A DNA stretch of 64,000 nucleotides from Vesta saturnalis (Eukaryota > Arthropoda > Insecta > Coleoptera > Lampyridae): assembly GCA_036346205.1 (NCBI GenBank), contig JARFJB010000379.1:3247001-3311000 (forward strand), in the 5' to 3' direction. This document shows, one piece after another, positions 23,787 to 36,223 of this stretch. Numbering within the stretch: the stretch's first letter is position 1; every line of letters begins with the position of its first letter. The notes under the pieces are model-generated. The model ran no database searches, had not been told where the DNA came from, and saw only the letters and a list, made by a program, of their open reading frames with translations. The translations under genes were made by a program, and so were the position numbers.

Positions 23787-25330
23787 CTAAAGAGTAAAAG
23801 GCATGTTGCAAAAGTAATTCTTGGTATGAGTTTTAAATAATTTTATTGCAATAGTATTCCCTATACAAAGAGGCAAATGGTTATACAACTTAATGCTAAC
23901 ATAAAAAGGACCATCAAGGCCTAATGAAAGTCTTATCTTTGAGCAAATAAAGATCGTTAAGTCGTCTAGTATTGTGACAAACGTTGACCGATTTACATGA
24001 AGAAAATTGTCCAAATGAGAGTGAACATCAGAAACGCAACTAAGTATATACATTGATGGTAACGTTAAAATTTTTTCGGATTTAAAAATTTCTCTACACG
24101 ACTCTTGGCTGTTTTTGTTAAAAATGATTCTAATAATTTTCTTTTGAGCTATAAAAGCTTTAGAAAAGGATGTTGAGTTACCCCAACACATTATATTGTA
24201 ATTTAAATGAGAATACACGTATCCATAGTACAACATCTTTAATATTTCCAAACTTACAATTTTTCGCAATCTACGAAATAAAAAATTGCAAGCAAAGAGT
24301 TTGTTAACTATCCAGCGAATATGGTACTTCCAAGAAAGAATAGAATCAAAGTGAAGTCCCAAAAAGTTAACTCTGTCAACAACAGTAATAGATTTTTTGT
24401 TTAGTTTACTAAGAACACTCAAGTTTAACGGTTTATTAATCGTTGTGAATTCTATAAGTTCGGTTTTTTCACAATTTAGTAACAGACCATTCCAGGATGT
24501 TAGCTAAAACTTCTTCTAGAGAATTCGATAAGGAATTTAAGTTGGGAGCCCCAACAGATACGGATCTATCGTCAGTACATAAGAATTGATAGCTGTTGGA
24601 CGTATGCAGATCAATGTCGGTAAAAAATAACAAAAATAAAATAGGGCCCAATATACTCCCTTGGAGTAGCGCTGGTTCAATTGTAAGAGGTCTAGAAAAG
24701 AATATTTGATTAGCCTGTACAATGTTAACTATTTGTGTCCTGTTAGATAAGTACGAACGCAACCACTCAAGAGTAGGGCCCCAAACACCGTATCAAAAAA
24801 GTTTGTCTAACAACAGTTGTACTTATTGTCAATGAATAATAGAGTTGTAGAAAAGTATGGCAGCATCAAGGGTTGATTTACCTTTCCTAAACCCAAACTG
24901 TCAGTTACTTAGTATACATTGTGAACACATAAATTCATCTAAACGTTTAAAGAAGGCATTTCAAGTATTTTTGAGAAGGCTGATAGGAGAGACACAGGTT
25001 TATAATTATTTGTCAGAGTAAGATCACTTTTTTTTAATACTGGAACAATTATTGCCAGTTTAAGTGCTTGAGGAAAAACACCTAGAGTAAAGGACTCATT
25101 AATTAACGTTGCCAAAGGTTCAGATATTATGTGAGCAACATGACTGAGTAAAGAACACGGTATCTCATCGTAACCGAAAGAATCTTTGGTCGAAATAGAA
25201 ACTAATAGATTCCTGACCTCATCCTGTGATACTGGAGTTAAAAATAATGATGAGGTAATGTGAGGAATTTTATTCAACGCAAGTTCATGGTTGGGCTTTA
25301 CAATGTTAGTGATTTCTCTCATCGAGTTGA
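23787..25330 (-). pseudogene. Non-LTR retrotransposon reverse transcriptase, 5' truncated
   Basis: On the minus strand, the reading enters the reverse transcriptase near 25322 with VSQDEVRNLLVSISTKDSFG and YDEIPCSLLSHV (fingers), then LKLAIIVPVLKKSDLT and NNYKPVSLLSAFSKILE. The palm follows at 24469-24762 with LLQGSILGPILFLLF and the active-site box in the form LCTDD, so both Asp are kept although the usual YA is lost. A frameshift near 24485 leads into LLLNCEKTELIEF and the thumb and C-terminal region (VNFLGLHFDSILSWKYHI) ending at 23787. No endonuclease is present upstream, so it is a typical 5'-truncated LINE copy. Its wording differs from the copy at 13.6 kb, so it is a different family. 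Confidence 0.82.
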
Positions 25331-25840
25331 CAAAAAAGTCATTAAATGCATTGGTGTTTGATATAGATTAATTAATATAGATATAGATTAATAGACATAA
25401 ATACATATTAATTAAAAAAAATTCCAAAGCCGCCCGCTTCTATAGGATATCAATCATACAGCTTAACCATTTTCATTCATATTTAATTAATTTTTAGACT
25501 TACCTTGCGTTATAAAATTAAATTTTCTTCAAAAAATATGTCTACACTTTTGCTTATAAAATTAATCGTTATTCAAGTATAGAAAAAAATTTAAATACTT
25601 AAATTCTACCTTAGGATTTTTCTTGCAGCTAAATTACGCGTCGTATCAAAAAATTGCATAGAACATAATTAATCAATATGTTGAAGGTCTACATCTAGAT
25701 TGTTTATATCTTTGAAATATACAGCTGTTTTAGAAATATTTCACAAACCCAAAAACTACCCCTAATAAACCCCCCTCTCTAAGTACGTAGGTGTTTTCGT
25801 TCTGGAGTTATCGTGAATACTAACATACAGATGCACGCGC
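25331..25840. other. Intergenic, nothing recognised
   Basis: AT-rich sequence containing a small tandem aatatagatatagatta patch at 25360-25390. No gene. Confidence 0.5.
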
Positions 25841-25930
25841 ACACACACGCACGCGCACACACACGCACGCACCCACGCACGCACGCGCGCACGCACGCAC
25901 ACGCACACACGCACACATAGACACACATCC
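25833..25930. repeat. CA/CG dinucleotide-rich microsatellite
   Basis: An alternating purine-pyrimidine run of (CA)n mixed with CGCA units (cacgcacgcgcacacacacg and variants). Such runs can adopt left-handed DNA; here it is simply low-complexity sequence. Confidence 0.9.
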
Positions 25931-26229
25931 AGACATCATGACCGATCTTGGCGAAACTTGGCCAAAAGTTGTAAAATAAGCTAATAAGTCGATTTAGCGA
26001 TAGTGAAAAACATACATAACCTATACGTACATATGAAATAATTTTTACCTATATCGTTTTCTTCCTTTTCTGATATTTCATCAAAATCATCCTTCAGAAT
26101 CCTACAAGTTTCCTTCCAACCCTCCAATGTTTTGTTTCTATTTTATATTCGTTAATGGTTTTATCTCATAACACCGGTCGCTGTTCAACAAGTGCAATTA
26201 GCAACTCATCTATTTCAATCACCATTATT

Positions 26230-26230
<1 letters not shown>

Positions 26231-26307
<77 letters not shown>
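26231..26307. repeat. (TA)n microsatellite
   Basis: About 76 bp of uninterrupted or nearly uninterrupted TA dinucleotides with one c at 26284. Open frames crossing it on both strands are artefacts of the repeat. Confidence 0.95.
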
Positions 26308-26399
26308 ATTTTCTTCTGTTTAAAAAATTTACTCTGTACAATTCCAAACGATTCTGAATCAAATATTTGCGGTGTCAACACACGAGACATGCGCATACT

Positions 26400-26610
26400 T
26401 GTATACACTTGTATGTCTCTCTGTTGCCGTACACGGCTTCGTGCCGTTGCAGTCCCCATGCCGTACAGCGACGGCAGCGGTGTACGGCTACGGTAACAAA
26501 CACCGTATTGTGTAAAAGTTTGCATTTAAAACAATGTATTACCATTACACACGGCACCGTTACCGTACACGGTCACGGTAAGAAAGCCGTATTTGTGAAA
26601 GTAATCTTAT
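26400..26610. mobile_element. GC-rich palindromic block, probable MITE
   Basis: Blocks such as gccgtacacggcttcgtgcc, cggtgtacggctacggtaac and caccgttaccgtacacggtc are inverted and direct variants of one motif (ccgtacacggc), arranged around an AT-rich centre near 26520-26550. The composition contrasts with the AT-rich flanks. It encodes nothing. A small foldback transposon is the most likely reading, but limits and superfamily are not resolved. Confidence 0.45.
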
Positions 26611-26988
26611 ACCCTATAGGAATAGAAAAATCATAGTACACAACTCGGGTGGTAATTCCTATTACAACACTTGTACGTAATAGGCTATTTACCACCTTTA
26701 TTATGTAATACACTACTCTATTTTACCTTTATAATAATAAAATTCCATTATGGAAACTCGAATGTGTTTCATTATGAATCACTTCTTGAAATTGGCTTTT
26801 TTTCTTAGGAGGATACTTATTTTTACAAGGCTATGACCAAACAAACATTTTCTAAATCTTATTCAAATTTAAATTGTAATTTGTTTTTGTGTATTAACTT
26901 AAAACATACGGAATACAAATTTAATTAAAAAAATTTGTCTTACAATACATCAAGTTTAGGAAACGAGCCTTGTGGCTAAACATAAAAA

Positions 26989-27145
26989 TATTGTATCTTA
27001 CTACCTGTAAGAAATATTTTAAAAAGAAACGTAAACTACTCAAGGGCTATTCATTATTATATTTTTATACAACGCACACCATGGCCTTATTATTAAGATT
27101 AGCCTACCACTACACCGTTGCCACGTTTACCACTTATATACAACA
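26989..27145 (-). repeat. 3' LTR
   Basis: It matches 30826-30980 along its length. LTR ends are tgttgta...tacaaca in the other copy; here the first bases read tattgta, one substitution. Confidence 0.9.
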
Positions 27146-27157
27146 CTTCCCTTTTCT
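27146..27157 (-). promoter_or_regulatory. Polypurine tract
   Basis: On the minus strand agaaaagggaag lies directly against the 3' LTR. This is the expected site for priming second-strand synthesis in an LTR retrotransposon. Confidence 0.8.
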
Positions 27158-27163
27158 ACTAAG

Positions 27164-28249
27164 TTAATACATTTCATAATCTTTGAAACGCACTGGCAAT
27201 CTTACTTTTCTAGGGTTACTTTCCACACTCAATTCACTACCATAGTCACCACTTGATTTAATACTATGGTCTCCACCATTGCTATTGCTACTACTACACC
27301 TATTATCAACATCAAGATCATAAGTACCTTTAAAGTTTGGCTCATTAAGAGACTTTCTAATATATACACTATTACGCCTATAAATTCCATTATTCTCGTC
27401 TCTAACTATATAAGACCTAGGACTATAACTAAATTTCTTTTCATCTTCCCTGGTACCCATGTTTTCCCCTTTTGCAAATTTACATTTTTTCCTTCTTGAG
27501 AATCTGTTCTGATACGACAGGTTCTGTCATAATATTGTTTCACTGTCTTTTCAATTAAATTTTTTTTTAATATCCCTATTATTATTATTCGCAGGATATA
27601 ACGTCTTATCCACCATCGGTATATTTGACCTGAACATTTTACCCATCATCAATTGCGCTGGCGACAACTTTAAATTCAACATAGGAATATTCCTATATTC
27701 AAGCAAACTTAAGTAGAAATCATCTGATTTTCTTAACAAACATTTTGCAATGCCATTCGGCTTTGGGTAATATGGACTACTATTAACAACTTTGCATGTT
27801 ATCTGCTATCAGTTTTTTTGGTATCCCATATGACGCAAACACTCTTTTATAATTATTAATAACAGTACCTGATGTTTTATTTCCCATTGGTAAGACCTCT
27901 AACCAATTTCAAAAATATTCAATTATTACCATAAATGGCCACCCCCATAATCAAAAATATCACTTGCAATGTTTTTTAATGGACCTTCCGGTACTTCATG
28001 AGGAATCATAGGTTCCTTGCAATTTGAGTCTTAGCTCTTCCAACAGTTTTACTTATACCTAAATGTGTTTGATGTAACAATCCAAGCATATAGTGAACTA
28101 ATGTTTTAGGTACAATTAATCTATCATTCACAAATAATAATTTATTTGTATAGACCACATATGGTCATACTGCTCTTAAATACGGTGACAGTCTACTATA
28201 CGAGGGCCATCCTATCTGATTAAACTTTATTAACGACTGTAACTCACTA
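27164..28249 (-). pseudogene. Gypsy integrase region of pol
   Basis: Integrase inserts the cDNA into chromosomes. The N-terminal zinc-binding domain is half present: LVHYMLGLLHQTHLGISK supplies the two His, but the sequence then jumps into the core and the Cys pair is missing. Core fragments in shifted frames include IPHEVPEGPLKNIASDIF with the first Asp and GIPKKLIADN with the second. The segment where the catalytic Glu should lie (after YYPKPNGIAK) is deleted, running straight into LLRKSDDFYLSLLEYRN. The C-terminal tail at 27164-27460 reads SYIVRDENNGIYRRNSVYIR and ends before the polypurine tract. The enzyme cannot be functional. Confidence 0.8.
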
Positions 28250-29533
28250 TCACATTGAATTGCTACGCTGAAGTCCCGGTGATGCTACTTGATCTACATT
28301 TTTCTTTAATACGCTTAATAAAGGTTTATGATCAGTTATAATCCTAACAGGTATACCATAAATGTAATAATGAAACTTGATTGTTGAAAATACAATACGT
28401 AACAGCTCCTTTTCTATCTGTGAGTATGATTTTTCAGTCTCTGTTAAACTTCGTGAGACATAACTCACAGGCTTACCTTCCTGCATGAGCGTTGCCCCTA
28501 AGCCATTTTGTGAAGCATCCGCTTGTATCTTTATTTCCTTACACCCATAAAAATTCCCTAACACCGGCTCTCTCGAGATGATATTTTTAATATTTGGCAA
28601 CAATTTAAATTCAACATCTTTTTTAACAATTCCCTCAAAGGACTAGTAATTGCCGAAAAATTTGGAATAAAACGTCTCAGATAATTTAACATGCCCAAAA
28701 TGCTCTGCAATTCCTTAACCGTACTAGGTGTTTTTAAAAATTGTATTGCTTTAACTCTACCTTGATCAGGTTTCATACCTTCCTTACTAAATTCATGACC
28801 TATGAAAACTACTTTTCCCATTTTATATTGAAAATTATTTTTGTTAAATTTTATATTTAAGCTCTGAGCCCTTTTCATCACTAATTGTAAACTTCTATCA
28901 TGTTCTATGCCACTCTTAGTCGCCACCAATAAATCATCAAAATACACTAATACATTTGGAATGACACCTAAACTTTTTTTAATCACAACACCAAACGGTA
29001 AGCGATTAAACTGTAACAACCAAAAATTGAACTAAACGCACATAAATGACTAGATTTGTCATCTAACTGCATTTGATAATACCCATCCTTGAAATCCATT
29101 ACTGAAAAACACTGTTTACCTTGCACATATTTCGTCAGTGATGGGTATTGTATAATAATTTCTCAGAATTGAGGTATTTAAATCACAACCTTAAATCTCC
29201 ATTACTTTTCTCAACTACCACTAAATTGCTCACTCATTCCCCAGGTTCATTTACTTTACTTATAATTCCAGACTGTTCTAACAAATCTAATTTTCCCTTC
29301 AATTTCTGTTTAATGCTTAAGGCAACTCGTCGTGGTAGTCTAGCTACAGACCCACAATTTTCTTTCAAATTTATTTTATAATGTTCCTTAAATTTGCCCA
29401 AACCTTCAAAATTTACTTTAAAATTGTCAATAAAACAATCTTTCTCCGACAAATTATTCAGTCTATCTACCTTGAAAAATCTGGAACACTGGCAGGATCT
29501 GTAACAAACAGAATATACCCACGTACCACACAA
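28250..29533 (-). pseudogene. Gypsy reverse transcriptase and RNase H
   Basis: The reverse transcriptase begins with ARLPRRVALSIKQKLK and SGIISKVNEPGE, then VSNLVVVEKSNGDLRL, with a stop at the Trp position. VMDFKDGYYQMQLDD follows with the first catalytic Asp. At 28558-29019 come LPFGV, the active-site box VYFDDLL, FIGHEFSKEG and LGMLNYLRRFIPNFS. RNase H at 28250-28603 has IQADASQNGLGATL, SLTETEKSYSQIEKELL and ITDHKPLL. At least three stops or frameshifts split the domain. A block near 29475-29564 is shared with 18101-18198. Confidence 0.88.
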
Positions 29534-29619
29534 AATTAAAAAACACTGAACGCGTTTCGATAGCCTTGTTTATAAATCCAAGATCACAACAAGCTCGAAA
29601 ACTGATAAAGGTATCTGTA

Positions 29620-30114
29620 TCAAGGTTTACAATAACACTCTAAGATTTTAGACCTAAATTTACTCACACATTTAAAATTGACTGTTCCTACTGGTAGTAC
29701 TCTCGTGTTACCGAACCCTTGCAGTATGATATTTCTTTTAACCTTAAAATTTACAAAATATTTATCAAATACTTTCTTCGACATTACGTTTGCTTCTGCT
29801 CCACTATCTAATTTACATTTAATAACTACATCATTGATATTGATATACTCATACCACCTTTCAAAATGTTCTGACCATAAACTATTTATACTGAGTAAAT
29901 TGCCAATTTGTAAATTTACTTTTGCATCTTCTTCATTTACTTCCCTTATATTTCTAAGTCTACATGACTTCGCAAAGTGGTTCAACAAGCCACACTTATT
30001 AGTTTTTTTTCCATAAGCTTTACACTGATTAAGCCCATGTACTTCTTGGCACCTGAAACACTTAAATTGTTTGCTACCACCCTGATTTGTTAAACTATTT
30101 TTCGTTGTGGCCAT
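29620..30114 (-). pseudogene. Gypsy zinc knuckle and aspartic protease
   Basis: The start has a Cys-rich stretch FKCFRCQEVHGLNQCKA and NKCGLLNHFAKSCR. The second is a C-x2-like knuckle in which one Cys is lost. The protease active site follows as KLDSGAEANVMS, with the D-S-G triad kept. A flap-like NIILQGFGNTRVLP comes later. The frame breaks at 29620 before the reverse transcriptase. It overlaps the end of gag in another frame. Confidence 0.85.
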
Positions 30115-30728
30115 TGGGCCTGATGTTCTTGTTGTTTCTCCGGTTGTCCTTTGTCTAAAATTCTCTTCTTCACTGTTAACACATTATCATTTTGAACAAT
30201 CTTAACTTGGTTTTTTGTAATTTCCCTCGACCTGCATTCCACCTCAGCCTTCGTTAAATCTAAATCTTCTCTTGACAACAGCCGTTCCTGCAAACTTTTG
30301 TCATTTATCCCCAACTCAATTCTGTCTCTAATAAGAGAATCACTCTGATCGCTAAATTCACAAGTGCTTGCTAACTTCTTTAAATCAGTCACAAAATGGT
30401 CAAACATTTCACCTTCTTCTTGCTTCCTTGAAAAAAACTTAAACCTTTCATATATCACATTTTTTCGAGGGTTAATATATTTCTCAAACTCTTTCAACAC
30501 TGGTGTATACTTATTGTTGTTCTCTTCAGGCAACTCCAACGTATTATACACATCCACTCCATCTTCTCCTATTATATTTCGAAAAATTGCCAACTTCACA
30601 TCTTCAAGTTCATTAAACTTGCCCAATGCTTTTAAATAAATTTCAAAATTTTGCCTAAATTTCTTAAAATTTTCTGCAACATTCCCTTCAAAATTTAACG
30701 CTTTTGGCACCCTGGCTTCCATTCTCAA
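30090..30728 (-). pseudogene. Gypsy gag capsid
   Basis: This 212-codon open stretch is the structural Gag protein, which packages element RNA. It starts with ARVPKALNFEGNVAENFKKF, the usual start of insect gypsy Gag, and has YERFKFFSRKQEEGEMFDHF and CEFSDQSDSLIRDRI, both typical of the capsid-like domain (retrotrans_gag). It is mostly intact. The last 20 or so residues and the overlap with the protease frame suggest one frameshift near 30110. It begins about 100 bp inside the primer site. Confidence 0.88.
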
Positions 30729-30814
30729 TTTTAATATTCTGCCACGTGTATAACCTCTAAAATTCTCCCAAAATTTTCACTATCATCTTTTAATTTCTCA
30801 ACAGTTTTTTTCTA

Positions 30815-30825
30815 CGACTGCGCCA
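30815..30825 (-). promoter_or_regulatory. Primer binding site, tRNA-Ser type
   Basis: On the minus strand tggcgcagtcg starts right at the 5' LTR boundary. TGG complements the CCA tail, and the following bases match the 3' end of a tRNA-Ser, the primer reported for the Drosophila 17.6/297 group. Confidence 0.75.
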
Positions 30826-30980
30826 TGTTGTATCTTACTACCTGTAAGATATATTTTAAAAAGAAACGTAAACTACTCAAGGGCTGTTTATTATTATATT
30901 TTTATACAACGCGCAGCATGGCCTTATTAATAAGATTAGCCTACCACTACAACGTTGCCATGTTTACCACTTATACAACA
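30826..30980 (-). repeat. 5' LTR
   Basis: Ends form a perfect short inverted repeat tgttgta...tacaaca. It lies directly against the primer binding site. Confidence 0.9.
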
Positions 30981-31381
30981 AATGTTTTATGAAACTTTTT
31001 TTGCCAATATACTGAGATGGTTAGAAATAAGCATAATACAGGGGCTAGAGTTATCAAGTTTATATTCTTTATAGTGTGCAAATTTAAATAGATTTAATAA
31101 TGTATACAGTTCGTTTTAATAAGAAAATTAGTATACGAGAAGGAAAATATGGTGTTGATATAACAAAACAGGCTTTGTGGGGTTTGCACAAGGTTGTTTT
31201 ATTCATAAAAGCAATGAGCTATACCAGTAGCATGTGAGGAAGGTCAGAACGATTGATATTTGTGGGTGCGATTAGTTTCGGTAAACATATTTCAGTAATT
31301 TTACAGTTTAATCAATTTATTTAAGCAGTTTAAACACTTTATAGATATTAATCACATGAAGTAGGTTAATTCTAATATGTA

Positions 31382-31415
<34 letters not shown>

Positions 31416-34400
31416 GTACAATGCAGAAACTATATAAACTTTAAAAAAGGGTTATGATACGAATACTGTATATTTGTATTTCACAGACAAAGTGTATAAA
31501 AAGTGCAGGAGAAGTGGTAGTGAGTTAGAAACATTGATAAGAACATGAACAATATTTCTACAATGTGATATTTAATATAAAATTACATTTTGTGTTCAAA
31601 ATTTACATAAATGTGTTAACAATATGGAATTCTGATATGACAAAATATTAGACTATGGAGTAAAAGTAAACAGTACTTGTGTTAAAGACAGTTATAAGCA
31701 CATGATAAATTAACATTTCAAGTGAGTTAGACGTTTTAAACGCAAGTTACAAGTAAAAATTATATTAAGTTAGGTTAAGTACTATATTTAAGAATTTTGC
31801 AAATTTATAGTTTTTTAGGATAAGTTAAGTTTAGAATAAATTATAAAAGCACATAATAGTAGGTTTCCCTCATTTTCATAAAGAAATTTACAATAAACAT
31901 GTAATATGAACATAAAATTAGAAAAGTTAGGTTAACTACCTAAAATTTAAATATGAAAATGGAATTTCTGTTAAAACTAAGTTAAATGATTTGAAATAAA
32001 TGTATTCTGATATAGTTTTTCGTGTAGATTCCGAATATGTAATTAGTTTAGGTGTAAAATATAGAATTTCTTAGATATAAGTAAATTTAGATTTTAAATT
32101 GTCAAAATGCAAAACTTTGAAGCGAAATAGGGCTTGTGAGATGTCTTTTTATGCGGAAAGTTGCCCTGATTCCAAATCTGTATTCAAAAAGTAAATCCGA
32201 CTTGTTTTAAAAAAGTTATAGCATAATTTGTATTTTAGTTAAGTTAACAATTTTGTTTAGACCAATCAGATGCTTGGATCTTTTGTGTGTAATGTAGAAA
32301 AAAGTTGAAAATTTGGTATCCAAGAGAAATGTATAAAAGGAATTGCCCCTAATTTCTCACTCTCTTGCTTTTGAAATTTTTTGTGACTAACAAGTCATAG
32401 TGTTAATAGTGTTGGTGTTAACATGTAAGTTACAAGTTTCGTTTACATTATCGGTTTTAAAACGCGACTAACGCAGAGTCGAGATATCAGAAACAATTGT
32501 TTTAACCTATAACAAAATTTAAAAATTAGGTTACCGATTATAAGTGTCGATAATATTATAATTGTTTCAATTTGAATTCGTGTTCAAAGATCGGATGATG
32601 TGCATTTTTTCTATTTTAATAAAACAATTCAATTACTTTTGGATTTGATGTTTATTTTTCTTAAAAGTGACGCAAAGTATTAAATAAACTAAATTTCATA
32701 ACGGCATCTAAAATAAAAGTGCAAGCAATTAAAATTTATATGAAAATAAAATATAAATATAAATCCGAAGATTTTAGTAAATATTTAAACCAACATTTAA
32801 ACATACAATTTAAAATAAAGTGCTTATCGAAAAATATATGAGCAATATTACGTTACATCATATTTACCAGCAATAAATTGGATTTGGATGAATTATGGAA
32901 AATTAAGCAGCACCATTGTGAACAGCAAGGCAGTATCATCGATACATGGGAAGAAGTCTACGTCCAATATTTTAATATGGAACAAGCCTAATGAAAACAT
33001 TCTTTGGAAAGTGCAGCAACACATGTGAGTGAAATTTTACTATCATAACCCATTATTGCATTGATTATTCTTTTGATATCCTGTATTTTTGTTTTTGTTG
33101 ATTATGTATAAATGTTTGTACGACAACATGTTATCAATATCTGTAAAGTAAATGAACCGGTGTAATTATCAACATTATAATTTTATTTTGAACAAAAACA
33201 TAATTGTACTCACACATTTTAGATCATTTATTGAAATTTTTGACAGGCTGCATTTAATTAAGTCAGTTAGGACGCAACGCATACGTTATTGTGCAGATTC
33301 AACTAAAGTCTGTTTCACACACAAACCACTTATTATAAATTACAATATATTTGATGTAAACATTTCCATGTGTGAAATAAACTTTTCTATGATTTCACGT
33401 GTACATTATAATACATTATATAATAATTTAGAAGGTGAAAAGTTATTATTGATTTTATTTGCCAACAATAAGTTTAAAAGCAATTGAACTCTATCCCCGA
33501 AGAGATAATTGAGTTAATTCGGAACAATTTATATTTAAATAATTTTAATAATTATTTATTTCATTTTCGCCAACATTTCAATACACTATAGTAAAACGTC
33601 AATTTTTTATAACAATTTATGTTGATCCGATTCATACAATACGTCTTAGGCGTAAAATGATTTCTAGACGCAATTAAGTTCAATTTTATTGTTACATTTC
33701 CATCTTCATTGCATTGGGCCATTTAGTCAATATGCAATGTGATATCACTAACATCATTTACTATTACAGCTTAAAATTCATACGGTTCATAATTACCAAT
33801 GCAGGAATAACGGTTACATTTGAAATTGCTCATATTGTAAATATAATCATTCGGATTATCTGAATTGGAATCTAACCAAGAGCCATTGATAGTTATAATA
33901 ATGATGCACGTTATGACATGGACATAAAACGAATGTGCTGATTATTCCAATAAATCTACAACAATGTAAATAAATTAATACATCTTAACTAGTTAAGCTT
34001 TTCTTTTTAGACATCGGCCACGTAATTTGAAATAAATATTGCGAACTTATACTCAGAAAAATTAAAATAATGACCAACGTTTCAATGGAATTATATTTAC
34101 ACACAATCAGTTGATTTATACGCATGAAAATTCATGTTTTTATTATAACCAGAAGCAAAAACGTTTCTAACGAAATTTACACTAAAATATTTCCCCTAAA
34201 ATTCGTGATCGTAAATTTATTTACATATTAAAAACAGTTTTCGTAACTAACTCGCATAAAAGAGCGCTAAATTGTTTAAATGTTAGCCCAAGGAAGTCGT
34301 AGTTTCAAGCCAAATCTAAATCCAGAGAACGTACAAAGGGCACAAGGGAGAGTTAGAAGGATGCAAAATGAGGCACGCCTGCCAGCTTTATTGCCGGGGT

Positions 34401-35914
34401 GACTGCGTAATCCTCTCTAACACCAACGGGGGTGGTCTACCCCTCTGACTCATGCTCACATATCACCGGGATGTTATACTTCGGCGCTAGAGCGTGATTA
34501 GGGACACTACTGGAATGAATAAAGGGCAGAAACTGAAACGGTACGACGACGAATATAATTCTATTTATGAAAAGAGGTTTCCTGTCAACTTCTACTTTTA
34601 TATATTATTCCAATTAATTTTCTTAGAAATGACTGGATAGTTTTTTTGACATTTTAAGAATTCTTAAGTGACAATAATCGGCAGTTTAAAAAACACATCA
34701 TGCACTGTTTATAGTACAAATAAAGCCAACTACATCTTTTAACTGGGAAGAAAAACTTACATAAAAGTAAAATATTACTGCTGTAGTGCTTGGAACGTGA
34801 CTTATGCTGCAAAACTGCGATCCTACATAGAATAATTCGTCGTGTTCACCAACAATGTAGGTTATTTTTCACAAAATACTATCAGATAACAAAAGAATCC
34901 CCCAGACACGAGCTTTATTATAAAAGTTTTGACAGAAACAAAGGTACTTTTCAAAAGTTTCAAAATGTAATTCATTTCGAGCAATTGAATTCGTATTGTC
35001 TTTGACATTTATAAAACATTACCTAATTGTCTACTCAAAAGAATAAATCGCATTTATAACAAATAGTAAATTTAACTTTCATTAACTTAAATCAACACAA
35101 TTAAAAATTGAATTAATGAGCCACGCATACCCAACCTTAAGTTTTTTAATGTTCAACACGATTACTATTTGTTTAGTTTGGTCACACGATGTGTATGCAA
35201 ACCTAGGTTTTCTTAAGTTATTGAGGTTAGATATATTTTATACTTTCGAGTAATTTTTAATAATAGTCAATAAATACCAACATAATTTTTAATCATTTTA
35301 CACCTACCTTCTCATTTCAAAAATTGGAAATGAAAGCTGATTAATAATAATTATTAATTATAAACTCAATATCGTAAAATAATGCAATTATCATACACAT
35401 AAAAAGAAAGTTTAATTAATTTGCGAAATTATTATTTTTCCAATATACATAAAATTAAAAAACCTGAATACCTTGATGAGCGTACATAATTGCTATTTTA
35501 TAAAATACATAATCTTTGGTTGCAGAATAAAAAATGTATTCGCCGATACAGACTAAAAACTAGTTTAATGATAAAATAAGAGAATTAAACAGAACTGCAT
35601 TCGAGATGGCAGTTATGCTTTTTAGTTTTGGTTTTAAAGGTTCTTTTGCTTTCACTTGTAGTTAGGGTTACTAGTGTTTGTAAGGAAAATCTCTGGTGTG
35701 GGACACCACCACGACCTTCCAACCTACAAAATGGAATTTAAAAGAAATGAAATAATCTTAATAACATTTTTTTAAGGATAATTATGCAACCTCTTCCATA
35801 AGAAGTTCATAACGAAAATAGGCAACGTTGTAAACGCAAAAACAATAATCTATGCCAAACAGACGTTTAAAACTTCGTGATAGACAGAGGTTAATAGACG
35901 TCTATAGTAAAAGT
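30981..35914. other. Intergenic, no gene seen
   Basis: AT-rich sequence. It includes a TA microsatellite at 31386-31415 and a more GC-rich block at 34290-34560 (gccggggtgactgcgtaatc, then caacgggggtgg), which looks like a repeat of unknown type. No open frame shows a recognisable domain. Confidence 0.5.
31386..31415. repeat. (TA)n microsatellite
   Basis: About 30 bp of TA dinucleotides. Confidence 0.9.
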
Positions 35915-35995
35915 CACACTGAGAATGCAGTGTGGAGTCTTATGGAGCACACCGTTGCCAATTGTCGTTATGCTGGGATCGGTTAAACCTCAAGT
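35915..35995 (+). repeat. Left inverted flank of the IS630-type element
   Basis: tcacactgagaatgcagtgt, then gagcacaccgttgcc, then gtcgttatgctgggatcgg match in order, with gaps, the reverse complement of 37972-38068. This suggests long, diverged inverted repeats around the transposase, or a foldback element into which it inserted. Confidence 0.55.
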
Positions 35996-36223
35996 CCGGT
36001 CTCAGGCAAATTTCGCCGCTCTCACAGATTCGCTAAAAACTTGTTGGAAGTTTGATGATGTTTATACCTTCGCCTTTGTTTAAATGTTTTCAATAATTAA
36101 TAATAATAAACAATAAATTTCAAAATTACAAAAGAATTATTTCAGGCAAAGTTAATATAAGAAAAAATAAACAGAGAATTAATTGTACATTTATAAACAA
36201 ATAAAATATTTACACTTTTTACA

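Larger units (their letters stand above)
26989..30980 (-). mobile_element. Ty3/gypsy LTR retrotransposon, degenerate but with both LTRs
   Basis: Two LTRs of about 155 bp enclose gag and pol reading leftward. The order is 5' LTR (30826-30980), primer binding site, gag, zinc knuckle, protease, reverse transcriptase, RNase H, integrase, polypurine tract, 3' LTR (26989-27145). Integrase after RNase H identifies Ty3/gypsy rather than Ty1/copia. No envelope-like gene is present. The LTRs differ at about nine positions plus a 2-bp indel, so the insertion is not recent. No convincing target duplication was found. Confidence 0.92.

Noticed and set aside
25833..25930. Possible CRISPR-like or minisatellite array
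   Set aside because: It is a plain CA/CG microsatellite with no spacers.
26155..26525. Open frames on both strands across the TA repeat
   Set aside because: They translate the (TA)n run into poly Tyr-Ile and have no domain.
33152..33487. 111-codon plus-strand open frame
   Set aside because: AT-rich composition, no recognisable motif and no neighbour supporting a gene.
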